Origin: Lysobacterales bacterium
Lineage (GTDB): Bacteria; Pseudomonadota; Gammaproteobacteria; Xanthomonadales; Marinicellaceae
NCBI GenBank assembly: GCA_027067055.1
Contig: JAMOMK010000022.1
Coordinates: forward strand, 1-52,101
Direction: 5' to 3'
DNA: 52,101 nucleotides
The translations under genes were made by a program, and so were the position numbers. The stretch's first letter is position 1. Every line of letters begins with the position of its first letter. This document shows, one piece after another, positions 8,755 through 17,829 of the stretch. The notes under the pieces are model-generated. The model was not told the origin of the DNA and made no database searches. It worked only from the letters and a program-made list of their open reading frames with translations.

Positions 8755-9759
8755 TTATCTTGCTCTTTTACTTGCTCTCATTTTGTCGAATATTTCATGG
8801 CGTTTATTCATCTCAAGCTGCTTTTCTTTACTCAAGCTTGATAAATCTTTGCTTGGTAGCTCAATATTAAGCATAGAAAATAATCCACGAACCTCACTGG
8901 CTACTTTTTTGGTAGATTGTGTTGTTTTTGCTGGACCAACACCTGTTTCCACAAATGAACGGCTTGCAGTTCTAAACCCTCTTACTGGATAAAAAATATT
9001 TGTATAAAAGCCGTCTTCATGTACCTCCACATCACCAACAAAGTGGTCAAGTCCGACAGATAGGACATAATCAAATATTAAATATGTTCCATTTGTTTGC
9101 CCATCTTCTACGGTTACATATAATCGATCTGTAGAATAATCATAATGTGCTGTAATATTGTGGTTATTAAGAGCAAAGTTAGTGCAGAAGCCATCAATAG
9201 TGTTTTCTGGTCTACAGCCATCAACAAATTTTATACCATCGGCAATAAAAGTATCTCTAAATAACATCACGTCACCTATAAAGGGTTGAGCGACACCAGT
9301 ATCAGAAAAATCTAACACCATTTGCCATTCACCTAACATTTTATCAGCTTCATCACCCAATAAAAAATTAAAGCGTTCGATATTTTTTACTGCTCCTTCA
9401 AATTGAATAGTAGCGGTTGACTCAGTTCGAAAATGTATTGTTATTGGACCGCGTTGACCGACTATAACTAGCGGTTCTGTATAAGTACAATCGATACAAG
9501 TTCCATTATAATTGTAATTTAAATTACTATCAAATAAGGCATTACCTTCCAAAAATGTACCTGCGGTATACCATGTTGGGTTGCCAGCGTCATCATAAAC
9601 ATAAAGAGCAACAAACAAGAAGTTGTCTTGGATTTCAATGGCATAACCTGAACCTGATTCATTGGGGTTCCACCAAATACCAGACTCTGGAGTAAAGGCT
9701 TGTGCCTGTGCCGTTAGGAATAATGTTGCCGCTAGTGCTAGTTTTTGAAAAATTCGCAT
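8755..9759 (-). CDS. Secreted protein of unknown function
   Basis: A 334-residue protein with signal peptide ending AQAQA near residue 21. The mature part opens with SGIWWNPNESGSGYAIEIQD followed by FLFVALYVYDDAGNPTWYT, a beta-rich motif I associate with uncharacterised secreted proteins of Marinicella- and Lysobacter-like bacteria, where it can occur in tandem. Two cysteine pairs (GTCIDCTY and GCRPENTIDGFC) may form disulfides. The C-terminal 70 residues are basic and low in hydrophobics. The ATG at 9759 has GGAG-like sequence upstream. No enzyme motif seen. Confidence 0.7.
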   Translation of the reverse strand: MRIFQKLALAATLFLTAQAQAFTPESGIWWNPNESGSGYAIEIQDNFLFVALYVYDDAGNPTWYTAGTFLEGNALFDSNLNYNYNGTCIDCTYTEPLVIVGQRGPITIHFRTESTATIQFEGAVKNIERFNFLLGDEADKMLGEWQMVLDFSDTGVAQPFIGDVMLFRDTFIADGIKFVDGCRPENTIDGFCTNFALNNHNITAHYDYSTDRLYVTVEDGQTNGTYLIFDYVLSVGLDHFVGDVEVHEDGFYTNIFYPVRGFRTASRSFVETGVGPAKTTQSTKKVASEVRGLFSMLNIELPSKDLSSLSKEKQLEMNKRHEIFDKMRASKRAR

Positions 9760-9825
9760 GATTTTTCTCCGTTTAATTAACTTGTTGGTATATTATGCCA
9801 TTTTTGCTGAATGAAGAATGAATAA

Positions 9826-10599
9826 ATGATTGATATTGGTGCAAATTTAACACATGACAGTTTTAATAAGGATAGAAAACAGGTTGTAGATAACGCAATT
9901 GATGCTGGTGTAACCACCATGATTGTAACAGGCTCGAATCAAGAGTGTTCGCAAAAGGCTTTTGAATTAACTCAAGAATATTCTGAGAGTCTATATTCAA
10001 CAGTTGGCTTTCACCCGCACCATGCCAGTGAATATACAGGTGAAAGTGAGGACTTGATTTTAGAACTCATTAAACACGATAAAGTGGTTGCCATTGGCGA
10101 AACGGGCTTGGATTATTTTCGTGATATCTCACCACGTGAAGCCCAGGTGTTTTCTTTTGAACAACATATTAAGCTTGCCATTGAGACGGGAGCGCCGTTA
10201 TTTTTGCACCAACGTGATGCTCATGAAGATTTTTATGCCATCATCAAGGAAAATCGTGACAAAATTTCCAATCTAGTTGTGCACTGTTTTACCGACAACA
10301 AAAAGGCCTTGTTTGATTATATTGACCTTGATTGTCATATTGGCATAACGGGATGGATATGCGATGAAAGACGTGGATTGCATCTGCGTGAATTGGTTAA
10401 AAATATACCAGATAACAGGTTGATGATAGAAACGGATTCACCTTACTTAATTCCTCGTGATTTAAAATTAAAAACGCGCCGAAACGAACCTAAAAATTTA
10501 CCACATATTGCACAAGTCATCTCAAAGCTGCGAGAGACCAACCTAGATGAGTTTATCAATCAAACTAGCTTGGTATCTCACAAGTTTTTTAATCTTTAA
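9826..10599 (+). CDS. tatD: TatD-family metal-dependent DNase
   Basis: A 257-residue TIM-barrel hydrolase of typical TatD length. MIDIGANLTH replaces the common DxHxH start, with further metal ligands in VGFHPHH, AIGETGLDYFRD, PLFLHQRDAHEDF and VVHCFTD, and the closing MIETDSPYL. The family removes nucleotides 3' to 5' from DNA in repair and DNA degradation. It stands alone, with its 3' end overlapping the convergent SDR gene by 4 bp. Confidence 0.9.
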   Translation: MIDIGANLTHDSFNKDRKQVVDNAIDAGVTTMIVTGSNQECSQKAFELTQEYSESLYSTVGFHPHHASEYTGESEDLILELIKHDKVVAIGETGLDYFRDISPREAQVFSFEQHIKLAIETGAPLFLHQRDAHEDFYAIIKENRDKISNLVVHCFTDNKKALFDYIDLDCHIGITGWICDERRGLHLRELVKNIPDNRLMIETDSPYLIPRDLKLKTRRNEPKNLPHIAQVISKLRETNLDEFINQTSLVSHKFFNL

Positions 10600-11348
10600 A
10601 TCAACAACCCTCCATCAACAGGAATATTAACACCTGTAATATAACTAGCAGCCGGTGAGGCTAAAAATAAGAAAGTTGGTGCTATTTCTTCAGGTTGTGC
10701 CATGCGATTCATCGGTATCATTGGCATAATTTGTTTGAGCATTCGTTCATTGCTGGTAAGAGCTGAGGCGAATTTAGTGTCAGTTAAGCCAGGTAATACC
10801 GCATTGACACGAATATTTTGTGGGGCACATTCTTTGGCAAAAGACTTGGTCATGGAGATAATTGCCGCTTTTGTTACTGAATATATACCTTGCATTGGAC
10901 CTGGGGTTATACCATTAACTGATGCGGTATTGATAATACAACCGCCACCAGTATCACGCATCATTTGACCTGCTAATTGGCTCATTAAAAAATAGCCTTC
11001 AATATTGACCTCAACAGTTTTGCGTAATGCTGATAATGGTGTATCTAAAATATGCCCAAAATAAGGATTGGCTGCTGCATTGTTAACCAAAATATCTAAT
11101 CTACCAAATTTGGATTTAATCTTTTCAATCAAGCCTTCAATAGCTCCTTGGTCACCAATGTGACAAGCAAATGCTGTTGCCATTCCACCGTCTGCCTTTA
11201 TTGCATTGGCAACTGCATCAACTCCTTCTTGTTTACGTGATGAAACAATGACATGAGCACCGGCTTTGGCATAAAGTTTTGCCACCTCTTTACCTATGCC
11301 ACGTGAAGCACCAGTTATCAATGCAATTTTATTTTTTAATGAAAACAT
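10596..11348 (-). CDS. SDR-family oxidoreductase (FabG-like)
   Basis: A 250-residue classical SDR. ITGASRGIGKEVAKLYAKAG is the cofactor motif, NNAAANPYFGH the family NNAG variant, NTASVNGITPGPMQGIYSVT with the following Lys gives Ser-Tyr-Lys, and PVDGGLLI closes the protein. I start it at 11348 (MFSLKNKIALITGASRG); an upstream in-frame extension to 11468 lacks SDR character and overlaps the divergent gene. The substrate cannot be told from sequence. Confidence 0.87.
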   Translation of the reverse strand: MFSLKNKIALITGASRGIGKEVAKLYAKAGAHVIVSSRKQEGVDAVANAIKADGGMATAFACHIGDQGAIEGLIEKIKSKFGRLDILVNNAAANPYFGHILDTPLSALRKTVEVNIEGYFLMSQLAGQMMRDTGGGCIINTASVNGITPGPMQGIYSVTKAAIISMTKSFAKECAPQNIRVNAVLPGLTDTKFASALTSNERMLKQIMPMIPMNRMAQPEEIAPTFLFLASPAASYITGVNIPVDGGLLI

Positions 11349-11410
11349 ATTTCTCTCAAGTAAAGTGTTAGTGCTATAGTATAACTTTAAATAGTAAAGT
11401 TGTCTTAGTA

Positions 11411-12355
11411 ATGTTTCAACAAATTTTAGATGCCACAAATCGGTTGCAGGGTTTTGTTCACCAGACACCTATTTTAAGTTCTCTCACACTCAACAAAATG
11501 ATTGGTGCCGAGGTCTATTTTAAATGCGAAAATTTTCAACGAATTGGTGCTTTTAAGTTTCGTGGTGCTTTTAACTGTATTTCACAACTTTCAGATACTG
11601 AAAAACAACGTGGAGTTATTGCTTTTTCATCAGGTAACCATGCCCAAGCAGTTGCGTTGGTAGCAAAGCTATTAGGCATTAAAGCCACCATTATAATGCC
11701 GAGCAATACGCCACAAGTAAAATTGGATGCAACGCGAGGTTATGGTGCCGAAATCGTTATTTATGACATTGAAACTGAAGATCGAGAAGAGGTAACGGCA
11801 AAAATTCAAAATAAACACGGTTATACCTTGATTGCCCCATTTAACAACACGCACGTTATTGCAGGGCAAGGCACTGTTGCTTATGAGTTTTTAGATAAAG
11901 TTCCTGACTTAACCACCTTGTTAGTGCCTTGCGGCGGCGGTGGTTTGTTGGCAGGCTCTGCTATTGCAGCAAAAGGCTTAAATTCAAGCATCCGTGTTAT
12001 TGGAGTCGAACCTGAACTTGCTGATGATGCTAAACAGTCTTTTGAATCAGGGAAAATAGTCACTGTTCCTGTTTCAAAAACCATAGCCGATGGCACTCGA
12101 ACAACAGCATTGGGCCACATGACTTTTCCACTTATTCAACAATATGTCGATGAAATTTGTACAACAACAGAACGAGCCATTATCGAAGCGGTCAAATTTC
12201 ACTTACTGCGCATGAAAATAGTGGTCGAGCCATCAGGTGCATTGGGATTAGCAGCGCTGTTATCAAAAAGCATAGAACCCAAAGGAAAAGTGGGGGTCAT
12301 TATTAGTGGTGGCAATATTGACCCGCCTGTATTACAAAACATACTAGGGGAATAG
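11411..12355 (+). CDS. PLP-dependent threonine/serine or hydroxyaspartate dehydratase
   Basis: A 314-residue fold-type II PLP enzyme without a C-terminal ACT domain, so catabolic rather than feedback-regulated. FKCENFQRIGAFKFRGAFN holds the PLP lysine, SSGNHAQA binds the phosphate side, and CGGGGLLAG is the glycine loop. The GAFKFRG context is shared with serine racemase and threo-3-hydroxyaspartate ammonia-lyase as well as threonine dehydratase. A GTG-started Asp/Glu racemase follows after a single base, favouring a hydroxyaspartate or D/L-amino-acid role. Confidence 0.85.
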   Translation: MFQQILDATNRLQGFVHQTPILSSLTLNKMIGAEVYFKCENFQRIGAFKFRGAFNCISQLSDTEKQRGVIAFSSGNHAQAVALVAKLLGIKATIIMPSNTPQVKLDATRGYGAEIVIYDIETEDREEVTAKIQNKHGYTLIAPFNNTHVIAGQGTVAYEFLDKVPDLTTLLVPCGGGGLLAGSAIAAKGLNSSIRVIGVEPELADDAKQSFESGKIVTVPVSKTIADGTRTTALGHMTFPLIQQYVDEICTTTERAIIEAVKFHLLRMKIVVEPSGALGLAALLSKSIEPKGKVGVIISGGNIDPPVLQNILGE

Positions 12356-12356
12356 A

Positions 12357-13049
12357 GTGAAAACAATCGGATTATTAGGCGGCATGAGCTGGGAAAGTAC
12401 GCAATGGTATTACCAAGCCATAAACCAAGGCGTAAAAAAGCAACTCGGTGGTTTGCACTCTGCCAAAATAGCATTGTACAGTGTTGATTTTGCTGAAATT
12501 GAAAAACTACAAATACAAGGTGACTGGCAAAAAGCAGGTGAGGTATTAGCTCAAGCTGCCCTTGGTGTCGAAAAGGCTGGTGCTGATTTTTTATTGATTT
12601 GCACCAATACTATGCACAAAGTAGCTTCCCAAATTCAAGCTAAACTCTCTATCCCTCTTTTGCATATAGCTGATGCCACAGCTGAAGAGCTCATCAAACA
12701 AGGTGTTTCTAAAGTGGGTTTGCTTGGTACTGCTTTCACCATGGAACAAGATTTTTACAAAGGGCGATTAGAGAACAAATATGGCTTAGAAGTTATTATC
12801 CCAAATCAAACCGATAGAAAAATTGTGCATAAAGTTATTTATGACGAATTGTGTTTAGGAAACATACAAGAGAGTTCAAAACAGGACTATTTAAAAATTA
12901 TTAACGGGCTTGCCAATCAAGGTGTTCAAGGCGTGATTTTAGGTTGTACAGAAATCGGTTTGTTGGTTAAGCAAACCGACACTTCTGTCAAATTATTCGA
13001 TACCACCTTTATTCATGCTGATGCAGCTATTAAAAAAGCATTGTTATAA
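12357..13049 (+). CDS. Aspartate/glutamate racemase family protein
   Basis: A 230-residue cofactor-independent racemase. GLLGGMSWEST at the N-terminus, LICTNTMHK (first catalytic Cys) and VILGCTEIGLL (second catalytic Cys) identify the YgeA-type family, so both catalytic cysteines are present. It starts with GTG one base after the dehydratase stop and is surely co-transcribed with it. Likely interconverts D- and L-aspartate or a related amino acid feeding the PLP enzyme. Confidence 0.87.
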   Translation: MKTIGLLGGMSWESTQWYYQAINQGVKKQLGGLHSAKIALYSVDFAEIEKLQIQGDWQKAGEVLAQAALGVEKAGADFLLICTNTMHKVASQIQAKLSIPLLHIADATAEELIKQGVSKVGLLGTAFTMEQDFYKGRLENKYGLEVIIPNQTDRKIVHKVIYDELCLGNIQESSKQDYLKIINGLANQGVQGVILGCTEIGLLVKQTDTSVKLFDTTFIHADAAIKKALL

Positions 13050-13373
13050 ATTTAGATGAGTATTATCGCAAAAAGGTTTCTGTTTTGACTCTTTACAGTT
13101 ACATAAACGTGTTTCACCACTTCGTTTTGCCTTAAATAAAACCGGCTTTATTTTTGAGCCGTGGTGAGAGCCATCACAAAACGGTTGAATTTGACTCATC
13201 CCGCACTGACACCATAAGTAAGACTTACCCTTCTCTAAATTCACCATTATTGGTTCTGGTTTTTTAGTTTCAATTTTAATAAATTTTTTTGATAACGGAC
13301 TGTTAGAGTCTTTGGATTTTATCAAAGGATACAAATACGAGGCATTCCATGCTTCGTTTGTATTCACTTGCAA
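13044..13373 (-). pseudogene. CDGSH iron-sulfur domain: 3' part of a broken desaturase fusion
   Basis: The 109-residue frame carries two CDGSH-type motifs: WCQCGMSQIQPFCDGSHHG, a perfect 2Fe-2S (Cys3-His) site, and LCNCKESKQKPFCDNTH, where Asn replaces Gly. The first 30 residues (NTNEAWNASYLYPLIKS) are not CDGSH-like and continue the C-terminus of a sterol desaturase. The frame is continuous with the desaturase frame at 13422-13880, interrupted only by one TAG at 13422-13424. It may still be translated from TTG at 13373, but there is no good ribosome site. Overlaps the convergent racemase gene by 6 bp. Confidence 0.7.
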
Positions 13374-13421
13374 TCCATATTCTGATGGAAATTGGCGAGA
13401 GAAGGTGGCAGAACCAAATAA

Positions 13422-13880
13422 CTAATCCAAAATCGAAAACATATTGCCAAAATTACCATTTGGGTCACTAATACCGTCTAATTTGGACTTGCCGTGATGT
13501 CCATGATGAAAGGCAGGTGTGATAATAATGAGCTGTTTAATGACTAGTCCAACTGCAACTGCAAAGCCTCCGCCTAAAAAAATCACAACGGCTAAGTACC
13601 AAAGGTTTGGCATCATGAGGTAATATAATGCTGCATTTCGGTAGGACACAAAAACCCCCATCTCCTGTGCTTGATGATGAGAACGGTGTAATTTCCATAA
13701 AAAATCGTACTCATGACCACTGCGGTGATACCAGTATTGCATTAAATCATCAATGAAGATGTACACAGGTAAAACAATCCAAATACTTGTATTGGCAAAA
13801 TACCCTTGAGCACTGGGAAATAGTTTTGAACCTAATGTGATAACACTGATAACAATTAGTGGCTTTATTAATAGAGACAA
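13422..13880 (-). pseudogene. Sterol desaturase/fatty acid hydroxylase family, 5' part, amber-truncated
   Basis: A membrane di-iron hydroxylase fragment: HRSGHEYDFLWKLHRSHHQA holds two histidine clusters and FHHGHHGK a third, between hydrophobic segments. The frame stops at TAG after NMFSILD, but reading through gives LFGSATFSRQFPSEYGL, the usual end of this family, and then the CDGSH domain. The front is also damaged: the open frame runs back to 13934 with SGWVQEAGGFFVLSLLIKP, which looks native, but has no ATG, and the ATG five bases after the aldehyde dehydrogenase stop leads to TAG at codon 4. The best remaining start is TTG at 13880. Confidence 0.72.
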
Positions 13881-13942
13881 AACAAAAAATCCACCAGCTT
13901 CTTGAACCCAACCACTAAAATTTCGTCTAGATGCTCATTAAG

Positions 13943-15370
13943 TTAAGATTTAAACTTTGCCATAAAGTTTATCGCTTTATTAGCAAAATCACCGTACGGA
14001 GGCATGAGGTATTTCATGGTGGTAAAATTAGCTTGGTAAAAAATAGGGCGTAATTTAGAGAAGGTTAAAAACCCCTCATAACCATGGTAATGCCCCATGC
14101 CACTAGCACCAACGCCACCAAAGGGTAAATCATGTTGGGCCACATGGAATAAAGCATCATTGACAGTAACACCACCAGACATGGTGTTTTCAATATAGGT
14201 ATTGAGTAATTTTTTGTTTTTGCTAAAAGGATAAAGTGCTAATGGACGGTCTTTTGCATTAATATAATCAATAACTTCTTGTGGTTCTTTATAGCTTTTG
14301 ACCATCAAAATAGGCCCAAATGTTTCTCTTTGACAAATAATCATGTCATCGGTAGTGTTGAGTACCAACGTGATGGGGAATTTTTTATTTTCAATCTGTG
14401 GTAGTTGTTCATTGAGGTTAATCACGCGGGCACCTTTTTCTTCGGCATCTTTGATAACACCTTGCAAACGAATAAACGAGCGCTCATCTATTATTGATGT
14501 ATAGTCATTGGTATTAATATCTGGTACATGCTGTTTAACCCATTTTTTTGTCTCAGATATAAAGTTCTCAATCAGTTTCTCATGCACAAAAACATAATCC
14601 ACCGTCGTGCAAATCTGCCCTGCATTAAATTGTTTGACAAACAGTATGCGTTCCACTGCTTTTTCAAGTGAATATTCTGGGTCAATTATGGCTGGTGATT
14701 TACCACCCAACTCTAGGGTCACAGGCGTGAGGTTTTTTGCAGCAGCAGCCATAACTTTTTTGCCTGTAGCACCAGAGCCAGTAAACATGAGGTGATCAAA
14801 GGGAATTTGTGAAAACTCGATACCAACGGAGCCAGTTTCTTCAAAAAACTGAAGTTTTTCAGGTTTAAAATACTTGGGTGTTAATTCAATTAATAAGCGT
14901 GTCAGATTTATTGAATTCTCTGACATCTTAACCATGGCACGGTTTCCCGCAGCAAATACAGCCGATAGACCAGAAAAAGACAGGTTGATTGGGAAATTCC
15001 ATGGAATAATCAAACCAACAACGCCTAAGGGTTGCGGGATAACACGGTTTTTCGCACCAAAATAAATGGTTTTGTCCACGTGTCTGCGCTGAACTTTCAT
15101 CCATTTCTTTAGTTTCTTAATTGCCGAATTGATATCATCCGTAACAACTACAATTTCTGCAAATAGAGTCTCAAATTTTGACCTGTTTCCATAATCCTTG
15201 CAAATTGCATCGACTATGGCATCACGATTTTCAGTTAATAACAGTTTTAGATTGGTTAAGTATTGTTTTCTTTCTTGTCTGGATTCAATTTGGCTATTAA
15301 GAAAACTTTCACGTTGCAGGTTAAAAGCTTCTTGCAATTGCTGCTTAATTGGATTGTGTTGCTCTGTCAT
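13943..15370 (-). CDS. Aldehyde dehydrogenase (coniferyl-aldehyde dehydrogenase type)
   Basis: A 475-residue NAD(P)-dependent aldehyde dehydrogenase. IIPWNFPINL is the cofactor-site motif, FTGSGATGKKV the Rossmann turn, TLELGGKSPAII contains the general-base Glu, and FNAGQICTT the catalytic Cys. The ERETFGPI-like element is QRETFGPILMV. The shortish length and C-terminal extension resemble CalB-type and long-chain fatty aldehyde enzymes. Immediately upstream of the decayed membrane hydroxylase, suggesting a former lipid/fatty-aldehyde pathway. Confidence 0.88.
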   Translation of the reverse strand: MTEQHNPIKQQLQEAFNLQRESFLNSQIESRQERKQYLTNLKLLLTENRDAIVDAICKDYGNRSKFETLFAEIVVVTDDINSAIKKLKKWMKVQRRHVDKTIYFGAKNRVIPQPLGVVGLIIPWNFPINLSFSGLSAVFAAGNRAMVKMSENSINLTRLLIELTPKYFKPEKLQFFEETGSVGIEFSQIPFDHLMFTGSGATGKKVMAAAAKNLTPVTLELGGKSPAIIDPEYSLEKAVERILFVKQFNAGQICTTVDYVFVHEKLIENFISETKKWVKQHVPDINTNDYTSIIDERSFIRLQGVIKDAEEKGARVINLNEQLPQIENKKFPITLVLNTTDDMIICQRETFGPILMVKSYKEPQEVIDYINAKDRPLALYPFSKNKKLLNTYIENTMSGGVTVNDALFHVAQHDLPFGGVGASGMGHYHGYEGFLTFSKLRPIFYQANFTTMKYLMPPYGDFANKAINFMAKFKS

Positions 15371-15395
15371 GGTTTACTCAAATGTCTTATACTTT

Positions 15396-16781
15396 CTATT
15401 TTACACCTGTTTTGACTTTAAACAAAGCAATTCCAAGATAACCAAAGACGATGGCAAGTAATGGGTTGATAAAATTTAATAAGGCATAAGGCGCATAATC
15501 TAGGGTTTGTATACCCAAAGTTGCGACGTAGAAAACTGCCGTATTGTTCCATGGAATCAGAGCTGTTGTTAAGGTTGAGCCTTCTTCGACACTGCGCGAT
15601 AACACTGATCTATCCACACCCTTTTCATCGTAGGCTTTTTGATACAATTGGCCGTTGAGAATAATAACAATATAGGTGTCGCCCATGGAAAGGTTGCCGA
15701 TAAAAGAAGTGGCAATGGTAGAAGCAACCAAAGAACCAGCACGCTTAATACGCTTAATGATGCCTTGCAGTAACACTGTCAAAAAACCTGCACCATGTAA
15801 AATGCCTCCCATTGCAATGGCTATTATTGATAATAACAAGGTAAATGCCATTGAAAACAATCCACCTCGACCAAGCAAGTTATCAATCATTGGCGTTCCG
15901 GTATCTGCGGGTTTATTTTGCCACAAGGCATTGGCAACTTCGGTAACCGAATGTCCCTGGTATAAAACAGCAATTAAACAGGCAACAATAATACTAGCAG
16001 TCATAGTGACTTCAGGAGCATACTTTTTGACACTCATCACTAACATCACAACTAAAGGTGCCAATGTGATAAGGAAATTAAGCTTATAATGTTGCGCTAA
16101 AACGTCTTGAATGGTGGTTATTTCAGCAAAAGAGGAGGTGTTGCTCGTTTGATAACCCATATAGGCATAGATAATAATAACAATGAGATAAGAAGGGATG
16201 GTGGTGTAAAGCATGGATTTAATGTGGTCATATAAACCTGTTCCCGCACTCATGGAAGCTAAGTTTGTGGTATCTGAAACTGGAGAAAGTTTATCACCAA
16301 AGGTCGCGCCAGAGATTACCATACCAGCAACCAAAGGCAATGGCACATTAAGCACGGTACCGATGCCCATAAAAACAACACCTAGCGTGCCAACAGTTCC
16401 CCATGAGGTGCCAATTGAAATAGACATAATGGAACACAAAATTAATCCAATGGGCAAAAACCATTGGGCAGTAATCCAGTTAAGGCCATAATAAATCAAG
16501 GCAACGACTGTGCCAGAATGCATAAAAGAGGCAATGACTATGCCGATTAAACAAAATATGTAAATAGCGGACAAGGAGCGAGACAAGCTATCACTCATCA
16601 TTTGTCGTATTTGTTCAAAGTTATAACCTAATAAGCGGGCGTTTAATGCTACCCAAATCATGACAAAAAATAGGATAATGTGCAAAGAGATATCCATCTT
16701 GAATAAACCAAGAGAAATCATCAAAATCAAAACAGTAAAAACGGATATGGCGTGAAGTAAAGAACTGGTTTTTGCTGGCAT
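15396..16781 (-). CDS. nhaC: NhaC-family Na+/H+ antiporter
   Basis: A 461-residue inner-membrane protein with about 11-12 hydrophobic segments. GTSWGTVGTLGVVFMGIG, MVISGATFGDKLSPVSDTTN and GNLSMGDTYIVIILNG are NhaC landmarks with the conserved Asp, Thr and Asn residues. It exchanges internal sodium for protons (or related coupled exchange) and suits a marine organism. Ends 25 bp before the aldehyde dehydrogenase start; co-transcription is possible but unproven. Confidence 0.9.
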   Translation of the reverse strand: MPAKTSSLLHAISVFTVLILMISLGLFKMDISLHIILFFVMIWVALNARLLGYNFEQIRQMMSDSLSRSLSAIYIFCLIGIVIASFMHSGTVVALIYYGLNWITAQWFLPIGLILCSIMSISIGTSWGTVGTLGVVFMGIGTVLNVPLPLVAGMVISGATFGDKLSPVSDTTNLASMSAGTGLYDHIKSMLYTTIPSYLIVIIIYAYMGYQTSNTSSFAEITTIQDVLAQHYKLNFLITLAPLVVMLVMSVKKYAPEVTMTASIIVACLIAVLYQGHSVTEVANALWQNKPADTGTPMIDNLLGRGGLFSMAFTLLLSIIAIAMGGILHGAGFLTVLLQGIIKRIKRAGSLVASTIATSFIGNLSMGDTYIVIILNGQLYQKAYDEKGVDRSVLSRSVEEGSTLTTALIPWNNTAVFYVATLGIQTLDYAPYALLNFINPLLAIVFGYLGIALFKVKTGVK

Positions 16782-16869
16782 AGTGACCTATTGAAATATG
16801 ATTGTTGAATATCATATCCTTTTTATATCTATTATGCAAAGACCTTATTGTTAGGTTATAATTCCAGCC

Positions 16870-17823
16870 ATGAAAAAATTACAAATAATCGTTCCAGTCT
16901 TTAATGAGCAAGAAGTTGTGGATGTGTTTTATGAAAAAATGAAACAAATCCTCGTTACCTGTCAGGTGGATTGGACCATTTTATTTGTAGATGATGGCTC
17001 TGTTGATGGCACGGTTCAACACATCGAGTTTTTGCACCATAAGGACCCACGCGTTGGGCTCATTAGTTTAAGCCGTAATTTTGGCAAAGAATATGCCCTA
17101 ACAGCTGGTCTTGATCACGCCGATGCCGATGCAGTGGTGGTTATTGATGTCGATTTACAAGACCCGCCTGAGCTGATTCCACAAATGTTGGAAGAGTGGC
17201 AAAAGGGTTATGATGTTATTTATGCCACTAGGCGAAAGCGTGAAGGCGAAACTTATCTTAAAAAAGCAACCGCTTCATGGTTTTATAAGATTATCAACAA
17301 AATGAGCAAAATTTCCATTCCAAAAGATACTGGTGATTATCGACTAATGGATATAAAGGCTGTTAGAGCAGTTAATAAACTGCGTGAAAGCAACCGATTT
17401 ATGAAAGGAATATTTGCCTGGGTGGGTTATAAGCAAAAGGCAATTTATTTCGATCGAAAAGAACGCTTTGCCGGTGATACCAAGTTTAATATGCGCAAAT
17501 TGTTTTCGTTTGCTATGGATGGCATTACTTCATTTTCATATGTTCCACTTAAATTTGCCACGTGGATTGGTACTGTCGTTGCCTTATTCTCTTTTTTGTA
17601 TGGCATAAAGGTTATATTAAAAGCCTTAATTTTTGGCGGAGACCCACAAGGATACCCAACAATGATGGTGGTGATATTATTCTTGGGCGGTATTCAATTG
17701 ATGGCTCTGGGTATTATTGGTGAATACTTGGGACGTTTATTTGAAGAAAACAAACAACGCCCCTTGTATTTGATTGATAAATATCACCCACCTAAGACGA
17801 AGACGGCTGATAAAGAAGATTAG
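16870..17823 (+). CDS. GtrB/DPM1-like family 2 glycosyltransferase
   Basis: A 317-residue protein. The cytoplasmic GT-A domain shows FVDDGSVDGT and VIDVDLQDPPELIPQM (metal-binding DxD region) and GDYRLMD, and two C-terminal hydrophobic segments (about 235-258 and 270-292) anchor it. This architecture fits polyprenyl-phosphate sugar transferases such as GtrB, which load glucose or a similar sugar on undecaprenyl phosphate for envelope glycan modification. No flippase or GtrC-type partner lies next to it. Confidence 0.88.
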   Translation: MKKLQIIVPVFNEQEVVDVFYEKMKQILVTCQVDWTILFVDDGSVDGTVQHIEFLHHKDPRVGLISLSRNFGKEYALTAGLDHADADAVVVIDVDLQDPPELIPQMLEEWQKGYDVIYATRRKREGETYLKKATASWFYKIINKMSKISIPKDTGDYRLMDIKAVRAVNKLRESNRFMKGIFAWVGYKQKAIYFDRKERFAGDTKFNMRKLFSFAMDGITSFSYVPLKFATWIGTVVALFSFLYGIKVILKALIFGGDPQGYPTMMVVILFLGGIQLMALGIIGEYLGRLFEENKQRPLYLIDKYHPPKTKTADKED

Positions 17824-17829
17824 TTTTTG

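Noticed and set aside
15676-16089. 137-codon plus-strand frame opposite nhaC
   Set aside because: Antisense shadow of a hydrophobic membrane protein; no homology motif and no ribosome site.
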